Source: Nitrospirota bacterium (GTDB taxonomy: Bacteria; Nitrospirota; Thermodesulfovibrionia; UBA6902). Taken from it: a DNA stretch of 22,523 nucleotides. The stretch's first letter is position 1. Every line of letters begins with the position of its first letter. Location: contig JAJRVB010000245.1 in NCBI GenBank assembly GCA_024277515.1, positions 1-22,523 of the forward strand. The letters are read 5' to 3'. The translations under genes and the position numbers were made by a program. Under the pieces are notes generated by a model. It was not told where the DNA came from, searched no databases, and saw nothing but the letters and a program-made list of their open reading frames with translations. Positions 7,961-15,635 of the stretch are shown in pieces.

Positions 7961-8383
7961 CCGGGCGAGTTCATCAGAGCAATCGATATCCGAAACAGTA
8001 CAAAGCGCTTCGAATATATGGACAAGTGACGTGACAACCTCAGGTTTTATACGCAGTAATTTCCTGAAGACCAAAAGAAACGCTTCCTCTTCATCCGTCA
8101 GTTGCATCCCCTGATGGTCACCAATCAGATGAACAAATCCGGTATACCCGTATTCAGTCAGCAGGTGTCTGATTTCATTCGGGGTAAAACCGAGGGCCTC
8201 CACTATTTTTATGAATACGGGTTCAATCACCTTCTTTTGATGAAGGATAAGCTGCCTGCATGTTTCACGCGAAACCACCTGATGAACGGAAGAGTTGTGA
8301 TAGAACTGTTCAACTGTCTCCCACCCCTGCTCATTCATCTTCCTTGTAAGCATATTGTCAGGGTAAATAATTTTTCGCTTCAT
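7943..8383 (-). CDS. XRE-like helix-turn-helix regulator
   Basis: The 146-residue product has an N-terminal Cro/C1-like helical region (about 10-80). It includes VVSRETCRQLILHQKKVIEP followed by IVEALGFTPNEIRHLLTEYG, the typical order of recognition helix, then LG.TP.EI..LL. The remainder (EEEAFLLVFRKLLRIKPEVV) is helical and may mediate dimerisation. No enzyme domain is visible. There is no clear ribosome site before the ATG at 8383. A -10-like TAAACT ends seven bases upstream, with TTGCCA 18 bases further, so the mRNA may be nearly leaderless. Two 17-bp direct repeats at 8412-8450 cover that promoter, which fits autoregulation. Target genes are unknown; the divergent Cys-rich gene at 8523 is a candidate. 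Confidence 0.75.
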   Translation of the reverse strand: MKRKIIYPDNMLTRKMNEQGWETVEQFYHNSSVHQVVSRETCRQLILHQKKVIEPVFIKIVEALGFTPNEIRHLLTEYGYTGFVHLIGDHQGMQLTDEEEAFLLVFRKLLRIKPEVVTSLVHIFEALCTVSDIDCSDELARLGKRE

Positions 8384-8411
8384 GCTCTTGAGTTTAGCAT
8401 GTGGACATATG

Positions 8412-8450
8412 TTTTGGCAACCTGCTTGGTATTTTTTGGCAACCTGCTTG
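8412..8450. promoter_or_regulatory. Two 17-bp direct repeats, 22 bp apart: operator or sigma-54-like sites
   Basis: TTTTGGCAACCTGCTTG occurs exactly at 8412-8428 and again at 8434-8450, a period of 22 bp or about two helical turns. It lies between the divergent XRE-like gene and the Cys-rich gene. On the plus strand each unit contains TGGCA and TTG at the spacing of a -24/-12 promoter, but lacks the C at -12. On the minus strand the left unit supplies TTGCCA as a -35 box for the XRE-like gene. Confidence 0.65.
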
Positions 8451-8522
8451 ACATTTAATCAACATTCAATTAAAATATCACTACCTGATTCATGCATCTC
8501 ATATATACAGAAAGGCGCATTC

Positions 8523-8762
8523 ATGTTTTCAGAGGAAGAAATAGTCATGCATTGCAAACAGTGCAAGAGCCGCTGTGATGATATGAAAAAATGTCCACTA
8601 AAAACAGACTGGCCGGAGGGCCGGAAACATTCCGCCTTCCCATGCATACCCGCTGACTGGAAAAATGCAGTGTCTGCCCGCTGCACATATATACAAGCAG
8701 CACGCAGATACTCCACAGAAGAACTTATCTCCGGACTCAGCAGGCTGAACAGCCATTTATGA
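8523..8762 (+). CDS. Small Cys-rich protein, unknown family
   Basis: The 79-residue product has six cysteines, C11, C14, C18, C24, C41 and C54. The first four form a compact CxxCxxxCxxxxxC cluster with H10 next to it, suggesting a bound metal (zinc or iron-sulfur). The C-terminus is a short amphipathic helix (STEELISGLSRLNSHL). There is no signal peptide or membrane segment. ATG 8523 follows AAAGG at suitable distance; the open frame extends upstream through the direct repeats, but that part has no start with a ribosome site. I do not recognise the family. A second small Cys-rich gene (13609) in the same signalling block makes a redox or metal sensing role plausible, as inference only. Confidence 0.65.
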   Translation: MFSEEEIVMHCKQCKSRCDDMKKCPLKTDWPEGRKHSAFPCIPADWKNAVSARCTYIQAARRYSTEELISGLSRLNSHL

Positions 8763-8929
8763 TTAAGATGTCAAAGGAACCTGTCAAATACAGAATATAG
8801 AACATCGGATGATCATGAGGGGACATGGTTGAAGTCAGGGTATCGTATGCACGGCTCCCATTGCAGCAGCATACTTTGCCTTCATAAACCGCCCTATCAC
8901 ATTTGGAGAGAAGGAAAGGAATTGAACGG

Positions 8930-9160
8930 ATGGGCAGACAGATGCAACGAGTGCCGGAGTTGTCAGAGCGGGAAAAAGAAGTAGTTTCATGGTTAAAAAA
9001 AGGCAAGAGTTCATGGGAAGTGTCCGTAATTCTGAATATTACTGAAAGGACCGTCAATTTTCATGTCAGAAACATCATGCATAAACTCAATGCCGTAAGC
9101 AGGACCCAGGCAGTTGCAGTCGCAATGGAGCAGGGCCTCACATTCAGGGACAATCACTGA
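8930..9160 (+). CDS. Stand-alone LuxR/GerE-type HTH protein
   Basis: The 76-residue product is almost only a LuxR-type DNA-binding domain: ELSEREKEVVSWLKKGKSSW, then EVSVILNITERTVNFHVRNI, then MHKLNAVSRTQAVAVAMEQG. The NFHVRNIMHKLNA..RTQAVA pattern is closest to HTH domains of autoinducer-type LuxR proteins. No receiver or ligand-binding domain is encoded, and the 167 bases upstream hold none in frame. It may be a single-domain regulator of the GerE type or the surviving end of a longer protein. ATG 8930 is preferred over TTG 8903 because AAGGAAAGGA lies nine bases before it. It precedes the histidine kinase but is separated from it by a repeat element. Confidence 0.8.
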   Translation: MGRQMQRVPELSEREKEVVSWLKKGKSSWEVSVILNITERTVNFHVRNIMHKLNAVSRTQAVAVAMEQGLTFRDNH

Positions 9161-9194
9161 ACCTTATAACACGGCAACCAGTCCAATAGTAACT

Positions 9195-9356
9195 ATTCAA
9201 TTACGGGTAATAATAGCAGGCAAACAAAGATCAAATATTAAAAATAAAAAATCAAAATTATGGAAGGTTTTTTATCATATAAATAATTCTCCTTAATTTT
9301 GATCTTTGGCATTTGATTTTTACATTTCCATGCCCGGATAATACCTGTAACTGAAT
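9195..9356. repeat. A+T-rich intergenic repeat with terminal inverted repeats, copy 1
   Basis: The left end ATTCAATTACGGGTAAT and the right end ATACCTGTAACTGAAT are imperfect inverted repeats, giving a 162-bp unit that starts 35 bases after the LuxR-type gene. Its left ~90 bases, read on the minus strand, match 15481-15573 at roughly 85% by eye, with shared blocks such as CCTTCCATAAT, TTGATTTTTTATTTT, ATTTGATCTTTG and TATTATTACCCGTAA. It has no coding capacity. A non-autonomous mobile element or transcribed intergenic repeat are both possible. Confidence 0.65.
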
Positions 9357-9446
9357 CGTTACGTCCAATACCCTTTTTTCTTAGACATTTTGAGTATTAC
9401 GTATTATTATTAAATGACGGCACATTTAAAACCCGGAGGACATGAC

Positions 9447-11603
9447 TTGTCCCGTAAAAAAGCAGAACAAAAACCAGCCGGAACAGAAAAAACACTCACC
9501 AGCGCCCTCAGGGAAGCAGAGGAGCGGGAAGCCGAAATTCTGGCCATGTTAAATGTCTCCCGCAAGATCCTCGAGAACCATGATTTTGATACCACTGCAC
9601 GATCAATATTTGACTCATGTAAAACCCTCATCGGTGCCGGTGCAGGATATATTGCCCTTCTTTCTGAAGACGGCACGCATAACGAGGTCCTTTTTCTGGA
9701 CTCAGGCGGGATGCCCTGTTCCGTTGATCCGGACCTGCCGATGCCTGTTCGCGGACTGAGGGCGGAAGCCTGTCTCACCGGCAAGACAGTCTATCACAAT
9801 GACTTTTCAAACAGTGAATGGACGGCATATATGCCTGAGGGTCATGTCCGGCTCGAAAATGTTTTGTTCGCTCCGCTCGTCATTCGCGGCAAAACAGTCG
9901 CCCTGCTCGGGCTGGCAAACAAGCCAAAGGGATTTAATCAGACCGACAGACGCACGGCAACAGCCTTTGGCGAGCTTGCGGCCATTGCACTGCACAACAG
10001 CAGGACCATGGAAATGCTCGAAAAAAGTGAAGCACGTTTCCGCTCTCTGGCGGAAACCGCAAAGGACGCCATCATATCGATAGATGCCGGAGGGAATATT
10101 ATATACTGGAACAGGGGTGCAGAAGCCATATTCGGTTATTCCGGCAAGGAAATATCAGGGAACTCACTGAAGATCATCATCCCTGAAAGTCTGCGCCCTA
10201 TTCACGAAGAAGGCCTGCATAACGCAGTCACCACAGAAAAAAACCGTATTATAGGAAAGACAGTCGAAATCGCCGGTTTGAGAAAAGACGGCACACAATT
10301 TCCAATGGAACTTTCCCTTGCGAGAGGCAGCACAAAAGAAGGTATTTTTTTTACCGCTATTATCCGGGACATCAGTGAACGCAAAGAGACTGAAAAGGAA
10401 CTGCTGCATCATCGCGAGCGGCTTATGGAGCTTGTGGCCGAGCGGACAACAGACCTTCAGGCATTAAATGAGAAGCTTGAGAAGGAGATAGCCGAACGGA
10501 TAAAGGCGGAAAAGGATGTCAGGGAGTCAGAGGAAAACTACCGGAATTTATATGATAATGCTCCGGACATGTACTTTTCGGTAAACAGCAAACAGAGAAT
10601 CATCACCTGTAATGATACGGGGTCAGACATGCTGGGTTACCGGAAAGAAGAAATTATCGGTAAAGACCTTGCCTGCTTTCTTACTGAAGATTCCGGAAGA
10701 GTGATGAAAAAAGAATTCCCCCGCCTGCTGCATGATAAAGTCCTTAACAACCTGCAGATGACATTTATCAGAAAAAACAGCAGCACATTCCCGGCGATTC
10801 TCAATGTATACGCCAAATTTGACGGGGACGGCAGGTTTATGCTGTCAAGGGCGATAGCAAGGGATGTGACAGAACTGAAAAAGGCGGAAGCCGAAACCAT
10901 GCGGGCAAGCCATCTTGCAGCCCTTGGAGAACTGGCAGCAGGAGTGGCCCATGAGATTAATAATCCCATAAACGGAATTATAAACTATACCCAGATCCTT
11001 GCGAATAAAAGCCGTCCTGGAAGCAGGGAACACGACATCACCGGCCGGATTATCAGGGAGGGAGACAGGATCGCCAATATTGTCAAGAATCTCCTCTCTT
11101 TTGCCAGTGAAAACAGGGAACAAAAGCACACTGTTCATGTCCGGGCTATATTGTCTGACGCACTTGCCCTCGCAGAAACACAGATAAAAAAAGACAGCAT
11201 CACTCTGAACGTCAGACTCCCGGAAGATTTACCTGACATCATTGCCCAGCCCGAGCAGATCGAACAGGTCTTTTTAAACCTTATCAGCAATGCGCGTTAC
11301 GCGCTGAACCAGAAATTTCAGGGAGAGCAGAGGGGAAAGACCCTCGACATTACCGCAGAAAAATTCGTTCATGATAACATGCACTATGTCCGTATTGTGT
11401 TTCATGACAGTGGTTCGGGAATACCTGATGATATAATAGGCAATGTATTGAATCCTTTTTTTACTACCAAGCCGGGAGGCATTGGAACCGGCCTTGGCCT
11501 GAGCATCAGTCATGGCATAATTAGCGACCACGGCGGACGGATGACAATTGAGAGTGTCATCGGTGAGTACACAAAAGTTATAATTGATCTGCCGGTTAAA
11601 TAA
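9447..11603 (+). CDS. Sensor histidine kinase: GAF-PAS-PAS-HisKA-HATPase
   Basis: The product (718 residues from TTG 9447) has no membrane segment, so it is a cytoplasmic sensor. A GAF domain (about 40-190) is followed by PAS 1 (KSEARFRSLAETAKDAIISI), a coiled coil (MELVAERTTDLQALNEKLEK), PAS 2 (ESEENYRNLYDNAPDMYFSV), HisKA and HATPase. The H-box is LGELAAGVAHEINNPINGII with H502. N-box (FLNLISNARYAL), DSGSGIPD, FFTTKPGGIGTGLGLSIS and a final HGG are intact. TTG 9447 is chosen because GGAGGA lies at 9435-9440; ATG 9414 has no ribosome site and falls at the predicted start of transcription from TAGACA-17-TATTAT (9382-9410). The partner regulator starts 16 bases after the stop. Confidence 0.92.
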   Translation: MSRKKAEQKPAGTEKTLTSALREAEEREAEILAMLNVSRKILENHDFDTTARSIFDSCKTLIGAGAGYIALLSEDGTHNEVLFLDSGGMPCSVDPDLPMPVRGLRAEACLTGKTVYHNDFSNSEWTAYMPEGHVRLENVLFAPLVIRGKTVALLGLANKPKGFNQTDRRTATAFGELAAIALHNSRTMEMLEKSEARFRSLAETAKDAIISIDAGGNIIYWNRGAEAIFGYSGKEISGNSLKIIIPESLRPIHEEGLHNAVTTEKNRIIGKTVEIAGLRKDGTQFPMELSLARGSTKEGIFFTAIIRDISERKETEKELLHHRERLMELVAERTTDLQALNEKLEKEIAERIKAEKDVRESEENYRNLYDNAPDMYFSVNSKQRIITCNDTGSDMLGYRKEEIIGKDLACFLTEDSGRVMKKEFPRLLHDKVLNNLQMTFIRKNSSTFPAILNVYAKFDGDGRFMLSRAIARDVTELKKAEAETMRASHLAALGELAAGVAHEINNPINGIINYTQILANKSRPGSREHDITGRIIREGDRIANIVKNLLSFASENREQKHTVHVRAILSDALALAETQIKKDSITLNVRLPEDLPDIIAQPEQIEQVFLNLISNARYALNQKFQGEQRGKTLDITAEKFVHDNMHYVRIVFHDSGSGIPDDIIGNVLNPFFTTKPGGIGTGLGLSISHGIISDHGGRMTIESVIGEYTKVIIDLPVK

Positions 11604-11619
11604 TAAACAATTTGAGACT

Positions 11620-13320
11620 ATGGCAAAAATTCTTGTTGTAGACGATGAAGAAAGCATACGGTTTACCTTTAAAAGCTTCCTGACGGATGAAGGGCATGAG
11701 GTAGCTACTGCCCGCGCATATGATGAAGCCCTTGAATTAATTTCCCGCAGGGAGTTTGATCTTATGTTCATGGACATAGTACTGGGAGGCAAGACCGGCA
11801 TTGACCTGCTGAAGGAAGCCGCCGGCAGAAACCTCCGCTGCCCTGTGGTAATGATTACCGGATATCCAAATATTGAGACAGTATCCGACGCCATACACTC
11901 GGGTGCCTTTGATTATATATTCAAACCCGTAAAGCAGGAGACATTACTTCATACTGCAAATATGGCGCTGCAGTACAAGTTCCTTCAGGACCAAAACGAT
12001 GCATATCGCGCAAACCTCGAGGCGATCTTCCGCAGCGTAAAAGATGCCATAATCACCGTAGATAAAGACATGGTTGTGCTTGAAGTAAACGATGCCGCCA
12101 ATAATATCTGCGGCATATCACGCGAAACTATTGGCAGGCCATTTGAAAGCATGCCGGCCCGTTGCGCCTTCAAGTGTCTCGGGGCGCTCAGGGAGACCAT
12201 CAGCCTTAAACACCCGGTCGAAGTTCACAGCACGGAATGTGAAATCAGCAGCAGACAGAGACAGATCGTGACAATAAACACATCTCCATTGCTCAACACC
12301 AAAAAGGAGTTCTCAGGGGCAGTTATGGTCATCAGGGACAATACCCGGCTGAGCAGGCTGGAGCGGGACATGGGAGAACGCCTCCATTTCCACCACATGG
12401 TAGGGAGGAACAGGGAAATGCAGAAGATTTACTCTCTGATAGAGGACCTCGCAGATGTGCAGACAACCGTCCTCATAACCGGTGAAAGCGGGACGGGGAA
12501 GGAGCTTGTTGCCGAGGCAATACATCACAAAGGGAAGCGCAGCATGAAGTCCCTTGTAAAAGTAAACTGCTCGGCCCTGTCCGAGAGCCTTCTGGAAAGC
12601 GAACTTTTCGGCCATGTCAAGGGGGCGTTTACCGGCGCGAACAGAGACAAGACGGGCAGGTTTCAGAAGGCTGATGAGGGCACCCTGTTTCTTGATGAAG
12701 TGGGAGACATTTCCCCGCGCATGCAGCTGCGGCTGCTGAGGGTGCTGCAGGACAGGGTTTTTGAGCGTGTAGGCGACTCAACACCGGTCAAAGTCGACGT
12801 ACGCGTGATAGCAGCCACAAATCAGGACCTCTCGGAGAAAGTCAGGATGGGAGAATTCAGAGAAGACCTCTACTACCGTCTCAAGGTAGTTGAAATCGCA
12901 CTCCCCCCGCTGCGCAAACGAAGAGATGATATCCTGTTGTTAGTCGATTATTTCATAAAGAAATTCAATGATAAATTCGGCAAACAGGTCACAGCGGTAA
13001 CTGAAGATGTAAAGAAAAGCTTCCTTGATTATACCTGGCCCGGAAATATCAGAGAACTTGAGCATACACTGGAGCATGCCTTTGTCGTTGTCCGTGAACA
13101 TATAATAACCCCGGATAATCTACCTAAGGATTTTGCCTCAGGGCCCTCGGAATCCAGCACTGTTTCCCCTCATACTGCATCACCCGGACGCGAAGATATA
13201 GTTGCTGCCCTGAAAAGGGCCGGATGGAACAAGGCCAAGGCAGCGCGGCTGCTGGGGATAAATGTCAGGACAGTCTACCGGAAAATAGAAAAATATAATA
13301 TTCAGACAGAAAAGATGTAA
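11620..13320 (+). CDS. NtrC-family sigma-54 activator: REC-PAS-AAA-Fis HTH
   Basis: The 566-residue product has a receiver (acidic pair in VVDDEES, acceptor D52, K in FKPVK), a PAS domain (about 125-245), an AAA+ domain and a Fis-type HTH. AAA+ landmarks are Walker A GESGTGKE (288-295), the sigma-54 contact loop GAFTGA (335-340), Walker B LFLDEVGD (D359, E360) and the arginine-containing FREDLYYRL. The HTH is AKAARLLGINVRTVYRKIEK. It should be phosphorylated by the adjacent kinase and open sigma-54 promoters. The GAFTGA loop is complete, which implies an RpoN elsewhere in the genome. ATG 11620 starts the receiver directly; TTG 11584 would overlap the kinase. A PAS domain between receiver and AAA is a less common arrangement and suggests a second input. 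Confidence 0.93.
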   Translation: MAKILVVDDEESIRFTFKSFLTDEGHEVATARAYDEALELISRREFDLMFMDIVLGGKTGIDLLKEAAGRNLRCPVVMITGYPNIETVSDAIHSGAFDYIFKPVKQETLLHTANMALQYKFLQDQNDAYRANLEAIFRSVKDAIITVDKDMVVLEVNDAANNICGISRETIGRPFESMPARCAFKCLGALRETISLKHPVEVHSTECEISSRQRQIVTINTSPLLNTKKEFSGAVMVIRDNTRLSRLERDMGERLHFHHMVGRNREMQKIYSLIEDLADVQTTVLITGESGTGKELVAEAIHHKGKRSMKSLVKVNCSALSESLLESELFGHVKGAFTGANRDKTGRFQKADEGTLFLDEVGDISPRMQLRLLRVLQDRVFERVGDSTPVKVDVRVIAATNQDLSEKVRMGEFREDLYYRLKVVEIALPPLRKRRDDILLLVDYFIKKFNDKFGKQVTAVTEDVKKSFLDYTWPGNIRELEHTLEHAFVVVREHIITPDNLPKDFASGPSESSTVSPHTASPGREDIVAALKRAGWNKAKAARLLGINVRTVYRKIEKYNIQTEKM

Positions 13321-13321
13321 T

Positions 13322-13382
13322 CCATGAAAGCATGACATGTCATGCTTTCATGGCAGCATGCTTTTGTGACATGTCATGCTTT
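13322..13382. promoter_or_regulatory. Tandem palindromes after the sigma-54 activator: enhancer sites and/or terminator
   Basis: A perfect 32-bp palindrome (13322-13353) has the core AGCATGACATGTCATGCT. The sequence TGACATGTCATGCTTT recurs exactly at 13333-13348 and 13367-13382, with palindrome centres 34 bp apart. The second copy ends in a T-run. The pair could be a terminator for the kinase-regulator operon. It could also be paired binding sites for an NtrC-type activator, about 200-230 bp before the sigma-54-like promoter at 13544-13559. Confidence 0.55.
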
Positions 13383-13543
13383 TTCCATATCATATTAGTT
13401 TTCTGTCCCATTAACCCCTGCTGAGGGACAGGCCATCCTCAAATTAATTTCTTCATTTAAAACAAGGAGTTACAAGGGAACTATTTAGCAGACGTCAGCA
13501 CTGTTTTTACTTTAGAGACAGGCCGGACCGCATATCCTGCGTT

Positions 13544-13559
13544 TGGCATACTTCTTGTA
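13544..13559 (+). promoter_or_regulatory. Sigma-54 type -24/-12 promoter
   Basis: TGGCA (13544-13548) and TTGTA (13555-13559) have the exact GG-to-G spacing of 12 bp required for sigma-54 promoters; the C at -12 is replaced by T. Predicted transcription starts near 13570, 40 bases before the small Cys-rich gene. Confidence 0.5.
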
Positions 13560-13608
13560 TAGTATTAAATAATTAATGAATGGAGTTATGGTCCGGGAGG
13601 GCGACTAA

Positions 13609-13803
13609 ATGCCGTTGCATGTTAAAAATAAACTCTGCCCGTATGTTCAAAAACCCCTGATGCAATGTTACTGTTTTGACCTGAACAGCAGGAACATCAA
13701 CCCTGCAATTCATTATTGCGGCAACAATTATGAGGAATGCGAAATATTCAAAAATGAATTAAACCAGGCGGAGCCTTATAAACATATGCGGGAAAGCGTG
13801 TAA
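13609..13803 (+). CDS. Small Cys-rich protein downstream of a sigma-54-like promoter
   Basis: The 64-residue product has five cysteines, C10, C20, C22, C37 and C44, in the order LCPY, QCYCF, HYCGNNYEECEIF. Tyrosines and histidines lie close by (H35, Y36). The arrangement suggests a metal or cluster site, but I recognise no named family. There is no signal sequence or membrane segment. The start is supported by GGGAGGG just upstream. It is the first gene after the -24/-12 promoter and the likely first target of the adjacent activator. The sigma-factor gene begins 105 bases after its stop on the same strand and may be cotranscribed. Confidence 0.65.
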   Translation: MPLHVKNKLCPYVQKPLMQCYCFDLNSRNINPAIHYCGNNYEECEIFKNELNQAEPYKHMRESV

Positions 13804-13908
13804 ACATCACTCAGGACAGCGCCGAGTGCATGATTACATGGGAAGCCGCGGCTGAACTGAGATCATTTAATAAATATAAAATCATACATCTTGCGGGAAG
13901 GAGAAAAA

Positions 13909-15474
13909 ATGCCGGGACAATCAGTACAAATAGACTCTAAGGAAGAAAGAGAAGACGGAAATATGACATCCCCTCACAGGGGGATGCGGAGGATTACTCC
14001 TTCAATAAATTACTCTGCCTATGATCCAATAAAGATGTATCTCCGGGACATGGAGTTCCTGCCGCTCCTCACCAAGCAGGGCGAAGTCGCAATTGCAATG
14101 AAAATTGAAAAAGGCAAAGAAAATATACAGAACGTGGTGTTTCAGGCCCCGTTTGTTCTGGAGGAGATCTTCCGGATTCCGGAGTTATTAAAAGAAAGCA
14201 GGCCGTCGGTCCACAATATGTGTTCCTTCGAAAAAATCTGTGAAGACCTGAATAAAACATTACAAACTGATTCGAAAGAGGATGCCTTGCCACAGGCTCC
14301 ACACAACGGTTCCGGCAACCGGTCACACCACCTTTCCGAAGCATACAGGGCCCTTGCCGTCAAGAGTATTTTAAAGACAGTCAGGTCATTAAGATATCTT
14401 GCCGGGAAACGTGATACAGCGCTGAAACAGCAAGGAGCTGCCGGCAGGAAAAAAGATTGGGGCAGCATAACAACAGGCGGAAACAGGATAGCAGCGTACA
14501 ATGCTAAAATAGTTTACAGGATCTCCGAACTTCATTTAAAAGAAAAGTCATGTGAAAACTTTACCGAGCAATTCAAGAAAATGGCCTTGCGTTATATTGA
14601 TATTTCAGACGGCCCGGGGATCCCGTCGGGTACATTCCGGAATAATGCCGCAGAAATGACGGACATAGAGTCAAAGCTCGGCATAAAGGGAAATGCTGTA
14701 AATGAGGCCCTTAATGCAGTCCTTGATTATGAAAAGCAGGTGTATAAAGCAAAAGAATTGCTCATAGAGGCCAACCTGAGGCTTGTGATAAGCGTCGCGC
14801 GAAAATACATCGGGAGAGGACTTACACTGTCAGATCTTGTTCAGGAAGGCAACATCGGCTTGATGAAAGCTGTTGACAAGTTTGACTACAGGAAGGGATA
14901 TAAGTTCAGCACCTATGCCACATGGTGGATAAAGCAGGCGGTCACCCGGTCGCTTGCGGACCAGGCACGGACCATACGGCTGCCTGTTCATATGATAGAA
15001 ACACTCAACAGACTGACACATGTATCAAAGCAGATCGTCCAGGAACATGGGAGAGAACCGCGGGTCGAGGAGATTGCCGAACATATGGGGTGCAGTGTTG
15101 AAAAAGTCAGGGCAATCCTTAAAGTCTGCAAAGAACCGATATCCCTTGAAACACCGATCGGGAGCGATGAAGACACTCACCTTGAAGACTTTATTGAAGA
15201 CAAGGCATCGAAGATCCCGCTGGATACGGTCATCAATCAGGAGTTAAAAAACGAGGTAAGAAAAGTAGTTGATTCACTTACCCGGAAAGAGGCCGAAATC
15301 ATCAGAAAACGTTTCGGCATCGGGGATGATGTCTCTCTTACCCTCGAGGAAGTAGGCAGGCATTTCAAGGTCACCCGGGAACGGATAAGGCAGCTCGAAG
15401 GAAAGGCCATAAGGAAACTGAGGCATCCGCAGAGAAGCCAGACCCTGAAACTTTTCCTCGAGAAAAACAGATAA
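13909..15474 (+). CDS. RpoD-family sigma factor lacking region 1.1
   Basis: The 521-residue product has sigma-70 regions 1.2 to 4. Region 1.2 starts at residue 38 (YDPIKMYLRDMEFLPLL). A non-conserved stretch (about 70-283) is followed by region 2 (ANLRLVISVARKYIGRG; LSDLVQEGNIGLMKAVDKFD; TYATWWIKQAVTRSLADQAR; TIRLPVHM), region 3 and region 4.2 (TLEEVGRHFKVTRERIRQLE). Regions 2.4 and 4.2 resemble the housekeeping factor, so -35/-10 type promoters are expected. Only 37 residues precede region 1.2, so the acidic autoinhibitory region 1.1 is absent. It could be a second, stress- or signal-linked factor or the primary one. AAGGAG at 13898-13903 supports ATG 13909 over TTG 13891. Its place behind a sigma-54 promoter suggests a regulatory cascade. 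Confidence 0.9.
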   Translation: MPGQSVQIDSKEEREDGNMTSPHRGMRRITPSINYSAYDPIKMYLRDMEFLPLLTKQGEVAIAMKIEKGKENIQNVVFQAPFVLEEIFRIPELLKESRPSVHNMCSFEKICEDLNKTLQTDSKEDALPQAPHNGSGNRSHHLSEAYRALAVKSILKTVRSLRYLAGKRDTALKQQGAAGRKKDWGSITTGGNRIAAYNAKIVYRISELHLKEKSCENFTEQFKKMALRYIDISDGPGIPSGTFRNNAAEMTDIESKLGIKGNAVNEALNAVLDYEKQVYKAKELLIEANLRLVISVARKYIGRGLTLSDLVQEGNIGLMKAVDKFDYRKGYKFSTYATWWIKQAVTRSLADQARTIRLPVHMIETLNRLTHVSKQIVQEHGREPRVEEIAEHMGCSVEKVRAILKVCKEPISLETPIGSDEDTHLEDFIEDKASKIPLDTVINQELKNEVRKVVDSLTRKEAEIIRKRFGIGDDVSLTLEEVGRHFKVTRERIRQLEGKAIRKLRHPQRSQTLKLFLEKNR

Positions 15475-15480
15475 AAGGGA

Positions 15481-15573
15481 TAATTATTTATATAAAAAAC
15501 CCTTCCATAATCTTGATTTTTTATTTTAAAGATTTGATCTTTGATTGCCTGTATATTATTACCCGTAACTGAA
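15481..15573 (+). repeat. A+T-rich intergenic repeat, copy 2 (inverted relative to copy 1)
   Basis: This 93-bp stretch, beginning six bases after the sigma-factor stop, matches the reverse complement of 9195-9290 with small indels. It ends at CCCGTAACTGAA, matching one terminus of copy 1. The other terminus is not present, so this is a half-length copy. Confidence 0.65.
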
Positions 15574-15600
15574 CAGGCGCCCTTCCCTCACCGTTTTTAC

Positions 15601-15629
15601 TTGAACACTCCTTGTCCGACCTTTATAAT
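15601..15629 (+). promoter_or_regulatory. Near-consensus sigma-70 promoter giving a leaderless mRNA
   Basis: TTGAAC (15601-15606), 17 bases, then a perfect TATAAT (15624-15629). The expected start, seven bases on, is 15636, the A of the ATG. No ribosome binding site is present. Confidence 0.75.
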
Positions 15630-15635
15630 TACAGC

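Noticed and set aside
8826..8888. 20-codon frame starting ATGGTTGAAGTC between the Cys-rich and LuxR-type genes
   Set aside because: Too short, with no family match or coupling evidence; treated as untranslated spacer.
9414..9446. ATG 9414 as the start of the histidine kinase
   Set aside because: It has no ribosome site and falls at the predicted transcription start, whereas TTG 9447 follows GGAGGA; still possible if transcription begins upstream.
11274..11894. 206-codon antisense frame across the kinase/regulator junction
   Set aside because: It mirrors two clear genes, has no ribosome site and shows no recognisable domain.
15612..15635. TTG 15612 as the start of the fusion protein
   Set aside because: It lies between the -35 and -10 boxes of a near-consensus promoter, so it should not be in the mRNA.
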